The translations under genes and the position numbers were made by a program. Below are positions 9,668-18,904 of a stretch of 64,000 nt of DNA, one piece after another. Origin of the DNA: JAGVSZ01 sp019137045 (GTDB lineage Bacteria; Pseudomonadota; Gammaproteobacteria; Burkholderiales; SG8-39); NCBI GenBank assembly GCA_046347635.1, contig JAXMFT010000008.1, positions 171,496-235,495 of the forward strand, given 5' to 3'. The notes beneath the pieces are model-generated. The model did no database searches. It was given only the letters and a program-made list of their open reading frames with translations, and was not told the origin of the DNA. How positions within the stretch are numbered: the first letter of the stretch is position 1; each line of letters begins with the position of its first letter.

Positions 9668-10381
9668 CTATTGGACGAGCGGCGTCGCGGCGGCCGCGAG
9701 GTCCGCGCCGCGGATCTCCGCCTGGCCGGCGAGCACCTGCACGAACTGCGCGAGCGCGGCCTGCTGGGTGCGGCCGCGCATGCGCTCGGCGATGCGCGCG
9801 TGCGCCACCTCGAACGGCAGGCGGCGGCCCGGCTCGCGCCGGTCCACCGCCAGGACGTGCAGGCCGAAGCGCGTGCGGACGAGCTGCGGGTAGACGCCGG
9901 TGTAGGCGCCGTTGAACAGCGCCTGCTCGAACTCGGCACGGCGTCGCCGCGGCCGAGCTGGCCGAGGTTGCCGTCGTGCTGCCCGCGAGGGTAGTTCGAG
10001 CACTCGCGCGCGAGCGAGGCGAAGCGCGACGGGTCCTGACGAGCGCGGCGGCACCCCCTCGGCCTTCGCGCGCAGCGCCGGCACCGGCGTGCCCGGCGTC
10101 ACCTGGAACAGGATGTGGCGCGCGCAGGCGAGCTCGCCGCTCGTGAACTCGGCCGGGTGCGCGTCGTAGTAGCGGCGGCACTCCGCCTCGGTCGGCTCGG
10201 GCACCGCGACCTCGCGCGCGAGCAGCTTCTCGATCGCCTGGTCCACCGCGGCGCGGTCGTCGCCCGCGCGCGCAAGGTCCAGCGCGACCGCCCGCTGGCG
10301 CAGCAGCTCGTGCGCGGCGGCGGCCGCCGCGCTCGGGAAGCCGGCGGGATCGACCGCGACGCCGTTGACCGTGACCGCCAT
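9668..10381 (-). CDS. Parvulin-type peptidylprolyl isomerase of the nar operon (internal frameshifts)
   Basis: An open frame of 237 codons whose ends match the parvulin-like PPIase found in nitrate reductase operons (LACARHILFQVTPGTPVPALRAKAE at the front, EFEQALFN and TRFGLHVLAVDRREPGRRLPFE behind). Between about 9938 and 10058 the frame reads nonsense, while the next frame reads DPSRFASLARECSNYP and DGNLGQLGRGDAVP, the diagnostic parvulin core. The frame therefore leaves and returns: one shift near the C-run at 10054-10058 (possibly two one-base deletions, 10035-10055) and one deletion near 9938. The gene is probably intact in the organism. It folds or matures periplasmic or membrane nar components. 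Confidence 0.75.
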   Translation of the reverse strand: MAVTVNGVAVDPAGFPSAAAAAAHELLRQRAVALDLARAGDDRAAVDQAIEKLLAREVAVPEPTEAECRRYYDAHPAEFTSGELACARHILFQVTPGTPVPALRAKAEGVPPRSSGPVALRLARARVLELPSRAARRQPRPARPRRRRAEFEQALFNGAYTGVYPQLVRTRFGLHVLAVDRREPGRRLPFEVAHARIAERMRGRTQQAALAQFVQVLAGQAEIRGADLAAAATPLVQ

Positions 10382-10388
10382 GCCGGCT

Positions 10389-11090
10389 TCAGGCGAGCTT
10401 GCGCCGCGTGCGCACGAGCTGGTAGGGACGGAAGAGGTAACCCACCGCGGCGAACCCGCTCCAGATGTGCACCAGGCGCGTGAACGGGAACACGAGGAAG
10501 ATCGTGAGCCCGAGGAAGATGTGGACCTTGAACACCCAGGGCGCGTCGATCATCAGCTCGGCCGCGCCCGGGCGGAAGGTGACGATGAGCTGCGCCCAGC
10601 GGGCGAGACGCTCCATCATCGAGCCGTCGAGGTGCTGCGCGGAGAACGCGATGGTGGTCAGTCCGAGCGCGAGCTGGATCCAGAACAGCACCAGGATCGC
10701 GATGTCCCAGTTGCGCGTGTTCGACCAGATGCGCGGGTCGGCGACGCGCCGGTGGATCAGGATCGTCAGGCCGACGATCCCGAGCACGCCGGCGATGCCG
10801 CCGGACACCATCGCGAGCAGCTGCTTCGAACCGGCCTCGATGAGCCAGGCGTAGGCCCAGTGCGGGGTGAGCAGGCCGAGCAGGTGGCCGAAGAAGATGA
10901 ACAGAACGCCGATGTGGAACAGGTTGGAGCCCCAGCGCAGCTCGCGCGCGCGCAGCAGCTGCGAGCTGTCGCTCTTCCACGTGTACTGCTCGCGGTCGAA
11001 GCGCACCAGGCTGCCGATCAGGAACACGACCAGGCAGACGTACGGATAGGCGCCGAACACGAGCTGGTGCAGATAGACGGTCATCTCCAT
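10389..11090 (-). CDS. narI: Respiratory nitrate reductase gamma subunit (cytochrome b)
   Basis: This 233-residue polytopic protein has five helices and the NarI pattern (LHQLVFGAYPYVCLVVFLIGSLVRFDREQYTWKSDSSQ, then SNLFHIGVLFIFFGHLLGLLTPH). Conserved His residues in FHIGVLFIFFGHLLGLLTPH and in the C-terminal KVHIFLGLTIFLVFPFTRLVHIW ligate the two b hemes. NarI oxidises quinol and passes electrons to NarH. It follows narJ by 24 bp and precedes the PPIase by 7 bp in the minus-strand narKGHJI operon. Confidence 0.95.
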   Translation of the reverse strand: MEMTVYLHQLVFGAYPYVCLVVFLIGSLVRFDREQYTWKSDSSQLLRARELRWGSNLFHIGVLFIFFGHLLGLLTPHWAYAWLIEAGSKQLLAMVSGGIAGVLGIVGLTILIHRRVADPRIWSNTRNWDIAILVLFWIQLALGLTTIAFSAQHLDGSMMERLARWAQLIVTFRPGAAELMIDAPWVFKVHIFLGLTIFLVFPFTRLVHIWSGFAAVGYLFRPYQLVRTRRKLA

Positions 11091-11114
11091 CGCCTTGCTC
11101 CTTCTTTCTTCCTG

Positions 11115-11759
11115 CTAGCCCTGTTTCCGCGGCACGAACCGGACCGGCGCCACCGCCGGCGCGCCGCGCTCCGGGCCGGGCGCGAACGCGGGCGCGTCCA
11201 TCCATTCCTCGTCCGGATGCGGCTCGGGTTCGGCCGCCTTGGACCAGTCGAGCCCGCGCTCCCCGGCCAGCGCGAGCAGCGCCTCGAACACCGCCGCGTA
11301 ATGACTGCCGCTCGCCGCGAGCCTTTCGCCCACCGCGCGCAGGACGTGCGCGCAGTCGCCGAGCAGGTCGCGCGCCTCGGCGCGCGGGCGGCAGCTCAGG
11401 TACTCGAGCACTGCCGGCAGGTAGTCGGGCAGCTCGTTCGTCGCCAGGGCGAACCCGGCGCGCGCGTAGAGCTGCGCGAGGTCGACCATCGCCTGCCCGC
11501 GCTCGCGCGCCTCGCCGTGCACGTGCTCGAAGAGGTGCAGCGAGCGCGCCCGGCCGCGCTCGAAGAGCGCGACGTAGCGCTCCTCGAGCTCGAGCGGCTC
11601 GCCGGCGGCGAGCTCGGCGACGAGCGCGGCGAGGCGCGCCTTGTCGGCGCGGCGGAGGAGATCCGCGCCGGCGATCGCCGCGCCGATCTCGTCGAGCGCG
11701 GCGAGCAGCTCCGGGCGCGGGTAGGTGAGGAGCGCGCCGAGCGCGCGCAGGGCGATCAT
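11115..11759 (-). CDS. narJ: Nitrate reductase molybdenum cofactor assembly chaperone
   Basis: The protein is 214 residues from ATG 11759. The TorD/NarJ fold is recognised from ALGALLTYPRPELLAALDEIG at the start and LEERYVALFERGRARSLHLFEHVHGEARERGQAMVDL in the middle, the latter being the best conserved block of NarJ. NarJ binds the NarG N-terminus and is needed for cofactor insertion before membrane attachment. The gene begins 8 bp after the narH stop codon. The C-terminal tail (PHPDEEWMDAPAFAPG) is acidic and Pro-rich, as in other betaproteobacterial NarJ. Confidence 0.95.
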   Translation of the reverse strand: MIALRALGALLTYPRPELLAALDEIGAAIAGADLLRRADKARLAALVAELAAGEPLELEERYVALFERGRARSLHLFEHVHGEARERGQAMVDLAQLYARAGFALATNELPDYLPAVLEYLSCRPRAEARDLLGDCAHVLRAVGERLAASGSHYAAVFEALLALAGERGLDWSKAAEPEPHPDEEWMDAPAFAPGPERGAPAVAPVRFVPRKQG

Positions 11760-11767
11760 CGCGGGCC

Positions 11768-13330
11768 CTAGTAGTCCATGCGCTTTTCCGGCTCCTGCCG
11801 GTGGGTCACCGTCTTGAGCGGGATCACCTTGCGCGCGCCCATGCGGCCGCCGAACAGGCTCTGCTTCGACTCGCCCTCGGCGCAGGCGTTGCCGAACGAG
11901 AAGCCGCACTCGCCGCGCAGCCGGTAGGCGTTCTCGGCGTACTCGCGGTGGGTGGTGGGGATGACGAAGCGGTCCTCGTAGTTGGCGATCGCGAGGTAGC
12001 GGTGCATCGACTCGACCTCGCGCACCGACAGCCCGACCTGCGCGAGCAGGGCGAGGTCGTCGCGCCCCTCGAGCTGGCGCTGGCGGTAGAAGGCGCGCAT
12101 CGCGAGCATGCGCTCGAGCGCGCTCGTCACCGGCGCCTCGTCGCCAGCGGTGAGGAGGTTGGCGAGGTAGCGCACCGGGATGCGCAGGCTGCGCACGTCG
12201 GGGATCGCGCCGGCCGCGCCGATGCGGCCGGCGTTGGCGTGCGACTGGATCGGCGAGAGCGGCGGCACGTACCAGACCATCGGCAGCGTGCGGTACTCCG
12301 GGTGCAGCGGGAAGGCGATCTTCCACTCCAGCGCGAGCTTCCAGGTCGGCGAGTGCCTGGCCGCCTCGAGCCACGCCTCCGGCACGCCGTCGCGGCGCGC
12401 CTGCGCCTGGATCTCCGGGTCGTTCGGGTCGAGGAAGAGCGCGAGCTGCGCCGCGTACAGGTCCTTCGGGTTCTCCACCGCCGCCGCCTCGGCGATGCGG
12501 TCGGCGTCGTAGAGCAGCACCCCGAGGTAGCGGATGCGCCCGACGCAGGTCTCCGAGCACACCGTGGGCTGGCCGGCCTCGATGCGCGGGTAGCAGAAGA
12601 TGCACTTCTCGGCCTTGCCGGTCGACCAGTTGTAGTAGATCTTCTTGTACGGGCAGCCCGACACGCACATGCGCCAGCCGCGGCACTTGTCCTGGTCGAT
12701 GAGGACGATGCCGTCCTCCTCGCGCTTGTAGATCGACCCGGACGGGCAGGAGGCGACGCAGCTCGGGTTGAGGCAGTGCTCGCACAGCCGCGGGAGGTAC
12801 ATCATGAAGGTGTTCTCGAACTCGCCGTAGATGTCCTTCTGCACCTCGGCGAAGTTGTAGTCCTGCGAGCGCTTGGCGAACTCCCCGCCGAGGATCTCCT
12901 CCCAGTTCGGGCCCCATTCCACCTTTTCCATCCGCTGCCCGGTGATCACCGAGATCGGCCGCGCGACCGGCGCGGTCGGCATCTCAGGGGCGGTCTGCAG
13001 GTGCTCGTAGTCGAAGGTGAACGGCTCGTAGTAGTCGTCGATCTCCGGCAGGTGCGGGTTGGCGAAGATCTTCATCAGCAGCGCGAGGCGGCCGCCCTGC
13101 TTCGGCGCGAGGCTGCCGTCGCGCCGGCGCGTCCAGCCGCCGCGCCAGCGCTCCTGGTTCTCCCAGTCCTTCGGGTAGCCGATGCCTGGCTTGGTCTCGA
13201 CGTTGTTGAACCACGCGTACTCCATCCCGAGCCGCCAGGTCCAGACGTTCTTGCAGGTGACCGAGCAGGTGTGGCACCCGATGCACTTGTCGAGGTTGAG
13301 CACCATCGCGATCTGGGCGCGGATTTTCAT
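11768..13330 (-). CDS. narH: Respiratory nitrate reductase beta subunit (iron-sulfur)
   Basis: The subunit is 520 residues from ATG 13330. All four Fe-S cluster motifs are present: CIGCHTCSVTCKNVW, CEHCLNPSCVASCP, CRGWRMCVSGCP and CIFCYPRIEAGQPTVCSETC. The Trp in CRGWRMC marks the [3Fe-4S] site typical of NarH. It relays electrons from NarI heme to NarG. The start overlaps no other gene and lies 11 bp after the narG stop. The length is normal for the family. Confidence 0.96.
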   Translation of the reverse strand: MKIRAQIAMVLNLDKCIGCHTCSVTCKNVWTWRLGMEYAWFNNVETKPGIGYPKDWENQERWRGGWTRRRDGSLAPKQGGRLALLMKIFANPHLPEIDDYYEPFTFDYEHLQTAPEMPTAPVARPISVITGQRMEKVEWGPNWEEILGGEFAKRSQDYNFAEVQKDIYGEFENTFMMYLPRLCEHCLNPSCVASCPSGSIYKREEDGIVLIDQDKCRGWRMCVSGCPYKKIYYNWSTGKAEKCIFCYPRIEAGQPTVCSETCVGRIRYLGVLLYDADRIAEAAAVENPKDLYAAQLALFLDPNDPEIQAQARRDGVPEAWLEAARHSPTWKLALEWKIAFPLHPEYRTLPMVWYVPPLSPIQSHANAGRIGAAGAIPDVRSLRIPVRYLANLLTAGDEAPVTSALERMLAMRAFYRQRQLEGRDDLALLAQVGLSVREVESMHRYLAIANYEDRFVIPTTHREYAENAYRLRGECGFSFGNACAEGESKQSLFGGRMGARKVIPLKTVTHRQEPEKRMDY

Positions 13331-13341
13331 GGTCGGTTCTC

Positions 13342-16300
13342 CTAGTGCCCCGCTGCGGCGACCGGCGTGTCCAGCCAGTCGACCTTCGCCATCTTGCGCA
13401 CGATGACGAACTCGTCGCGGTTCGAGCCCACGGTGCCGTAGTAGTTGAAGCCGTAGCTGAGCTGGGCGTAGCCGCCGACCATGTGGGTGGGCTTGACCAC
13501 CGCGCGGGTGACCGAGTTGTGGATCCCGCCGCGCGCGCCGGTGATCTCGGAGCCGGGCACGTTCACGATCTTCTCCTGCGCGTGGTACATCAGGCACATG
13601 CCCTCGTTCACGCGCTGGCTCACCACCGCGCGCGCGGTGATCGCGCCGTTCACGTTGTAGAGCTCGATCCAGTCGTTGTCGGCGATGCCGGCCTTGCGCG
13701 CGTCGAGCTCCGAGATCCACACGATCGGCCCGCCGCGCGAGAGCGTGAGCATCAGCAGGTTGTCGGTGTAGGTCGAGTGGATGCCCCACTTCTGGTGCGG
13801 GGTGATGAAGTTCAGCACCACCTCCGCGTTGCCGTTGCCGCGCTTGCCGAGGAGCGGGGCGACGGTGCGCGTGTCCACCGGCGGGCGGTAGACGCACAGC
13901 GCCTCGGCGAAGGCGCGCATCCACGGGTGGTCCTGGTAGAACTGCTGGCGCCCGCTGAGCGTGCGCCAGGGGATCAGCTCGTGCACGTTGGTGTAGCCGG
14001 CGTTGTAGCTCACCGACTCGCTCTCGATCCCCGACCAGGTCGGCGAGCTGATGATCTTGCGCGGCTGCGCCTGCACGTCGCGGAAGCGGATGCGCTCGTC
14101 CTCGCGCGTGTCGGCGAGGTGCCGGTGGGCGCGGCCGGTCGCCTGCGACAGGGCCTCCCACGCCTTGACCGCGACCTCGCCGTTGGTCTCCGGCGCGAGG
14201 TGCAGGATCACCTCGGCGGCGTCGATGTCGGTCTCGATGCGCGGCAGGCCCTTGGTGGGACCGTCCTCGGTCACGACGTAATTCAGCCGGCCGAGGCCCT
14301 CGACCTCGTGCTCGGTGTTCCAGCTGATGCCCTTGCCGCCGTTGCCGAGCGTCTTCATGAGCGGTCCGAGCGCCGTGAAGCGCTTGTACACGTTGGGGTA
14401 GTCGCGCTCGATGACCGCGACCTGCGGCGCGGTCTTGCCCGGGACGAGGTCGCACTCGCCCTTCTTCCAGTCGCGCACCTCCAGCGGCTGGCCGAGCTCG
14501 CCCGGCGTGTCGTGCAGCAGGGGCACGAGCACCACGTCCTGCTCGACCCCGAGGTGGCCGGGCGCGAGCGCGGAGAACTTGCGCGCGATCGCCTTGTAGA
14601 TCTCCCAGTCGCTCTTGGTCTCCCACAGCGCGTCCACCGCCGCCGACAGCGGGTGGATGAACGGGTGCATGTCGGAGGTGTTGAGGTCGTTCTTCTCGTA
14701 CCAGGTCGCGGTCGGCAGCACGATGTCCGAGTACAGGCAGGTGGTCGACATGCGGAAGTCGAGCGTGGTGAGCAGGTCGAGCTTGCCCTCGGGCGCCGGG
14801 TCGCGCCACGCCACCTCCTCGGGCTTCGCCTCGCCCTGCGCGCCGAGTTCCTTGCCCTGCAGCCCGTGCTGCGCGCCCATCAGGTGGCGCAGGAAGTACT
14901 CGTGCCCCTTGCCCGAGGAGCCGAGCAGGTTCGAGCGCCACACGAACAGGTTGCGCGGGAAGTTCACCGGGTCGTCCGGGTCCTCGCAGGCGAGCTTGAG
15001 CGAGCCCGCCGCCAGGCCCTGCGCGACGTAGTCCCGGGGCGCCACGCCCGCCGCCGCGGCCGCCTTCGCCACCGCGAGCGGGTTGGCGGCGAGCTGCGGC
15101 GCGCTCGGCAGCCAGCCCATGCGCTCGGCGCGCACGTTGAAGTCGATGAAGCTGCCGGAATGGGCCTGCGGGTCGGCGAGCGGCGAGAGGATCTCGCCCA
15201 CGCGCAGCTTCTCGTAGCGCCACTGGTCGGTGTGCGCGTAGAAGAACGAGGTCGAGTTCATCTGCCGCGGCGGGCGCGCCCAGTCGAGCGCGAACGCGAG
15301 CGCGGTCCACCCGGTCTGCGGCCGGAGCTTCTCCTGCCCCACGTAGTGCGCCCAGCCGCCGCCCGAGACCCCGACGCAGCCGCACAGCATCAGCATGTTG
15401 ATGATCGCGCGGTAGTTCATGTCCTGGTGGTACCAGTGGTTCATGCCCGCGCCGATGATCACCATCGAGCGGCCGCGCGTCTTCGCCGCGGTCTCGGCGA
15501 AATCGCGCGCGACCGCGATCACCTGCGCCGCCGGGACCCCGGTGATCGCCTCCTGCCACTTCGGGGTGTACGGCACGTCGTCGTCGTAGGACTTGGCGCC
15601 GTCGCCGAGACCGCGGTCGAGCCCGTAGTGCGCGCACAGGAGGTCGAAGACGGTGGCGACCAGGACTTCGCCGTCGGCGGTCGCGAGCCGGCGCGCGGGG
15701 ACGTTGCGCACCAGCACGTCGCCGCCCTGGTCGTTCGCGCGGAAGCGCTCGTGGACGCGGCCGCCGAAGTAGGGGAACGCGACCGGCGCGGTCGCGTCCT
15801 GCCGTCCGAGCAGCGTGAGCGCGAGCTTCGTCTCGGCGCCGCTGGCGCCGTCCTTCTGCTCGAGGTTCCACTTGCCGAGGTCGCCGCCGACCTGCTGGCC
15901 CCAGCGGTAGCCGATCGAACCCTGCGGGCACACCGTGCGCCCGCTCGCCTCGTCGACGGCGACCGTCTTCCACTCCGGGTTGTTCGCCTGGCCGAGGCGG
16001 TCGGCGAAGTCCGCGGCGCGCACGAAGCGGTCGGCCACGTACCGGTCGCCGCGCCTGACGAGCCGCACGAGCAGCGGCAGGTCGGTGTAGCGCCGGCAGT
16101 AGTCGTCGAACCACTCGGTGCGCCGGTCGAGGTGGAACTCGCGCAGGATCACGTGGCCGAGCGCCATGCCGAGCGCGGCGTCGGTGCCCTGCTTGGGGTG
16201 CAGCCACAGGTCCGAGAGCTTCGCCACCTCCGAGTAGTCGGGCGTGACCGCGACCGTCTTGGTGCCGTTGTAGCGCGCCTCGACGAAGAAGTGCGCGTCC

Positions 16301-17085
16301 GGGGTGCGCGTCTGCGGCACGTTCGAGCCCCAGGCGATGATGAACGCGGCGTTGTACCAGTCGGCCGACTCGGGCACGTCGGTCTGCTCGCCCCACACCT
16401 GCGGGCTCGAGGGCGGGAGATCGCAGTACCAGTCGTAGAAGCTCAGGTTGACGCCGCCGATCAGCGACATGTAGCGCGAGCCGGCGGCGTACGAGACCAT
16501 CGACATCGCCGGGATGGGCGAGAACCCCATGATGCGGTCGGGCCCGTACTTCCTGATCGTGTAGACGTTCGCCGCGGCGATGATGTCGGTGACCTCGTCC
16601 CAGCTCGCGCGCACGAATCCGCCGCGGCCGCGGATCGACTTGTAGGCGCGCGACTTCTCCGCGTCCTCCACGATGGACGCCCACGCGTCGACCGGCGCGA
16701 GCGTGCGGCGCGCCTCGCGCCACAGGCGCACCAGGCGCGCGCGCACCATCGGGTACTTCAGCCGGTTCGCGCTGTAGAGGTACCAGCTGTACGAGGCTCC
16801 GCGCGAGCAGCCGCGCGGCTCGTGGTTCGGCATGTCGGGGCGCGTGCGCGGGTAGTCGGTCTGCTGCGTCTCCCAGGTCACCACCCCGCCCTTGACGTAG
16901 ATCTTCCAGCTGCACGAGCCGGTGCAGTTCACGCCGTGGGTCGAGCGCACGATCTTGTCGTGCTGCCAGCGCAGGCGGTAGCCCTCTTCCCAGGCGCGGT
17001 CCTCGCCGCGCACCTCGCCGTGGCCGGCGGCGAACGGCTCGCGGGTGTGGGTGAAGAACGTGAGGCGGTCGAGGAAGTGGCTCAT
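13342..17085 (-). CDS. narG: Respiratory nitrate reductase alpha subunit (molybdopterin)
   Basis: This catalytic subunit is 1247 residues, full length for NarG. The N-terminal FS0 cluster motif is HGVNCTGSCSW with the further Cys in EPRGCSRGASYSW. The Mo-bisPGD binding region includes IIAWGSNVPQTRTPDAHFF and the C-terminal LSYGFNYYGTVGSNRDEFVIVRKM. The leader lacks a functional Tat signal, which fits the cytoplasm-facing Nar type. It reduces nitrate to nitrite using electrons from NarH. A strong GC hairpin lies just upstream (17105-17129), separating it from narK. Confidence 0.97.
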   Translation of the reverse strand: MSHFLDRLTFFTHTREPFAAGHGEVRGEDRAWEEGYRLRWQHDKIVRSTHGVNCTGSCSWKIYVKGGVVTWETQQTDYPRTRPDMPNHEPRGCSRGASYSWYLYSANRLKYPMVRARLVRLWREARRTLAPVDAWASIVEDAEKSRAYKSIRGRGGFVRASWDEVTDIIAAANVYTIRKYGPDRIMGFSPIPAMSMVSYAAGSRYMSLIGGVNLSFYDWYCDLPPSSPQVWGEQTDVPESADWYNAAFIIAWGSNVPQTRTPDAHFFVEARYNGTKTVAVTPDYSEVAKLSDLWLHPKQGTDAALGMALGHVILREFHLDRRTEWFDDYCRRYTDLPLLVRLVRRGDRYVADRFVRAADFADRLGQANNPEWKTVAVDEASGRTVCPQGSIGYRWGQQVGGDLGKWNLEQKDGASGAETKLALTLLGRQDATAPVAFPYFGGRVHERFRANDQGGDVLVRNVPARRLATADGEVLVATVFDLLCAHYGLDRGLGDGAKSYDDDVPYTPKWQEAITGVPAAQVIAVARDFAETAAKTRGRSMVIIGAGMNHWYHQDMNYRAIINMLMLCGCVGVSGGGWAHYVGQEKLRPQTGWTALAFALDWARPPRQMNSTSFFYAHTDQWRYEKLRVGEILSPLADPQAHSGSFIDFNVRAERMGWLPSAPQLAANPLAVAKAAAAAGVAPRDYVAQGLAAGSLKLACEDPDDPVNFPRNLFVWRSNLLGSSGKGHEYFLRHLMGAQHGLQGKELGAQGEAKPEEVAWRDPAPEGKLDLLTTLDFRMSTTCLYSDIVLPTATWYEKNDLNTSDMHPFIHPLSAAVDALWETKSDWEIYKAIARKFSALAPGHLGVEQDVVLVPLLHDTPGELGQPLEVRDWKKGECDLVPGKTAPQVAVIERDYPNVYKRFTALGPLMKTLGNGGKGISWNTEHEVEGLGRLNYVVTEDGPTKGLPRIETDIDAAEVILHLAPETNGEVAVKAWEALSQATGRAHRHLADTREDERIRFRDVQAQPRKIISSPTWSGIESESVSYNAGYTNVHELIPWRTLSGRQQFYQDHPWMRAFAEALCVYRPPVDTRTVAPLLGKRGNGNAEVVLNFITPHQKWGIHSTYTDNLLMLTLSRGGPIVWISELDARKAGIADNDWIELYNVNGAITARAVVSQRVNEGMCLMYHAQEKIVNVPGSEITGARGGIHNSVTRAVVKPTHMVGGYAQLSYGFNYYGTVGSNRDEFVIVRKMAKVDWLDTPVAAAGH

Positions 17086-17104
17086 AGCGGGCTCCGGGAG
17101 CGCC

Positions 17105-17129
17105 GCGCGCCGGCGCCGGGCCGGCGCGC
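17105..17129 (-). other. GC-rich hairpin between narK and narG
   Basis: A perfect 10-bp inverted repeat (GCGCGCCGGC / GCCGGCGCGC) with a 5-base loop occupies most of the 78-bp gap between the narK stop and the narG start. There is no T-tract, so it is not a classic terminator. It could act as a 3' stabilising or partial attenuation structure for narK mRNA. It lies 20-44 bases upstream of the narG start codon. Confidence 0.5.
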
Positions 17130-17163
17130 GCGATGCACATTCTGGGGCGTGTACCGCACGCGA

Positions 17164-18507
17164 TCAACCCCGCTGCGGGCGCGTCGCGGCGGCGCGATCG
17201 GCGGCGGCGGCGTCCATGATCTCGGGCAGGTCGGTCTCGGTGCCGATCTGCGGGAAGTGGCGCCGCTCCATGCGGCGGATCGCGAAGTGCATCCACAGCA
17301 GGTTGGTGCCGGCGATCGCGAACAGCAGCATGAAGCAGCCGGTCCACACGCCGATCAGGTCGTTCATCAGGCCGAACGCGATCGGCAGGAAGAAGCCGCC
17401 GAGGCCGCCGATCATCCCCACCACCCCGCCGACGCTGCCGACGTGGCGCGGGTAGTAGGTCGGGATGTGCTTGAACACCGCCGCCATGCCGAGCGCCATC
17501 ACGAAGCCGAGGACGAAGAGCACCGCCGCGCGCTGGCCGGGGCCCGGCGCGATGGTGAACTCGAGCGGCCCGCGGATCCCGCGCACGATGTAGTGCGTGT
17601 CGGGGTACGACAGCAGGAACAGGCAGACGAGGGAGACCGAGAAGGCGACGTACATCATCGTGCGGGCGCCGTAGCGGTCGGCGAGGGCGCCGCCGACCGC
17701 GCGGAACACCGCGGCGGTGAAGGCGAAGCTCGCCGTCAGCATGCCGGCGACGCGGATGTCGAGCTCGTAGGCGCCGACGTAGTAGCGCGGCAGCCACGAG
17801 GTGAGGGCGATGAAGCCGCCGAAGACCAGGAAATAGTAGATCGAGAAGCGCCACACCTGGAGGTTGCGCAGCGGCGCGAGCCGCTCGGCGATCGACGGCA
17901 CCGGCGCGCCGGCGGCGCGCCGGGCGCGGGTCGCCGGGTCCTCCTGCGAGGCGAACCAGAACACGAGCGCCATGGCGAGCATCGCCACCGCGTACACCGT
18001 GGCCGCCTGCCGCCAGTCCATCACCGCGAGCAGGAAGGGCGCGGCGAAGCTCGTGACCGACGCCCCCGCGTTGCCCATCCCGAACAGGCCGAGCGCGGTG
18101 CCGTGGCGCTCCTGCGGATACCAGGCGGTGACGTACACGACCCCGACGCTGAACGAGCCGCCCGCGAGCCCCAGGCCGAGCCCGATCAGGAGCAGCATCG
18201 GGTAGGAGCGCGCGTGGGGCAGCACGAACGCGCACGCCGCCACCACCAGCATCAGCACCGTGTACACCCGCCGGCCGCCGAAGAGCTCCGACCAGATGCC
18301 GAGCAGCACGCGGCTGAGCGAGCCGGTGAGGATCGGGGTCGCGACCAGCAGGCCGAAGGCGGTCTGCGAGAAGCCGAGCTCGCGCTGCAGCTCGACGCCG
18401 ATGATCGAGAAGATGACCCAGACTGCGAAGCACACCGCCATCGCGACGGTGCTGAGCGCGAGCGCCCGGGCGCGCTGCCCCGGGCTGACGGTAGCGGCAG
18501 CTTCCAT
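17164..18507 (-). CDS. narK: NarK-family nitrate/nitrite transporter (MFS)
   Basis: The product is 447 residues with twelve membrane helices. The start at ATG 18507 is chosen because MEAAATVSPGQRARALALSTVAMAVCFAVWVIFSIIG aligns with the NarK N-terminus. Nitrate signature regions GLGLGLAGGSFSVGVVYVTAWYPQERHGTALGLFGMGNAGAS and the second GVVGMIGGLGGFFLP are present. It imports nitrate and/or exports nitrite for the reductase encoded downstream. It is the first gene of the nar operon; only one narK is seen here, whereas many relatives have two. Confidence 0.94.
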   Translation of the reverse strand: MEAAATVSPGQRARALALSTVAMAVCFAVWVIFSIIGVELQRELGFSQTAFGLLVATPILTGSLSRVLLGIWSELFGGRRVYTVLMLVVAACAFVLPHARSYPMLLLIGLGLGLAGGSFSVGVVYVTAWYPQERHGTALGLFGMGNAGASVTSFAAPFLLAVMDWRQAATVYAVAMLAMALVFWFASQEDPATRARRAAGAPVPSIAERLAPLRNLQVWRFSIYYFLVFGGFIALTSWLPRYYVGAYELDIRVAGMLTASFAFTAAVFRAVGGALADRYGARTMMYVAFSVSLVCLFLLSYPDTHYIVRGIRGPLEFTIAPGPGQRAAVLFVLGFVMALGMAAVFKHIPTYYPRHVGSVGGVVGMIGGLGGFFLPIAFGLMNDLIGVWTGCFMLLFAIAGTNLLWMHFAIRRMERRHFPQIGTETDLPEIMDAAAADRAAATRPQRG

Positions 18508-18904
18508 GTCGGCAATCGGCTCCCGCGCGGCCGTCGCACCGGGCGGGATCGCCGCGCGCATCGAGCCAGCCGGTCGCCGGAGCGGGGCGATTGTACCAGC
18601 GCGCTTCTTCGGCCTGCCCCTGTTCGCCGCGATCGAGCGGCGTCGGCGGGACGCGACCGGCGTGCGCATCGCTCGCCGCGGATGCGCCGTGCAGCCGTGC
18701 ACCGCGGCAGGCGGGTTCGGCGCCGGGGACGGGCGGGGCGAGGCCGATTAGACAGTCGCGTTCCGGGGGGCTAGCATTGAGCGTCCGCGTGCGGGGCCAG
18801 GGCTCCCCGGCGCGCGCGACCGCGTGCTCCGCACCGGACGCCGCGGCGCGCAGCGCGTGCGGCGCGAGCAGCCGGCAGAGCTGCCGATCGGAGGATGGAA
18901 TCGC
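18508..18904 (+). other. Divergent intergenic region, narK / CoA ligase
   Basis: This 397-bp stretch separates the divergent narK operon and the CoA ligase gene. I find no coding signal. I looked for FNR/Dnr-type TTGAT-N4-ATCAA sites for narK and saw none with both halves intact. Toward the ligase there is one candidate sigma70 promoter (18749-18777). Confidence 0.6.
18749..18777 (+). promoter_or_regulatory. Candidate sigma70 promoter for the CoA ligase gene
   Basis: TAGACA (18749-18754) and TAGCAT (18772-18777) are separated by exactly 17 bp, on the coding strand of the CoA ligase and 128 bp ahead of its ATG. It matches the -10 form seen at the phaC and phasin promoters, but the GGAAAC box is absent. 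It is a sequence-pattern call only. Confidence 0.35.

Noticed and set aside
13345..18774. Plus-strand open frame of about 1800 codons antisense to the nar operon
   Set aside because: It is Arg/Ala/His-rich with no recognisable domain and is fully explained by narG and narK on the other strand.
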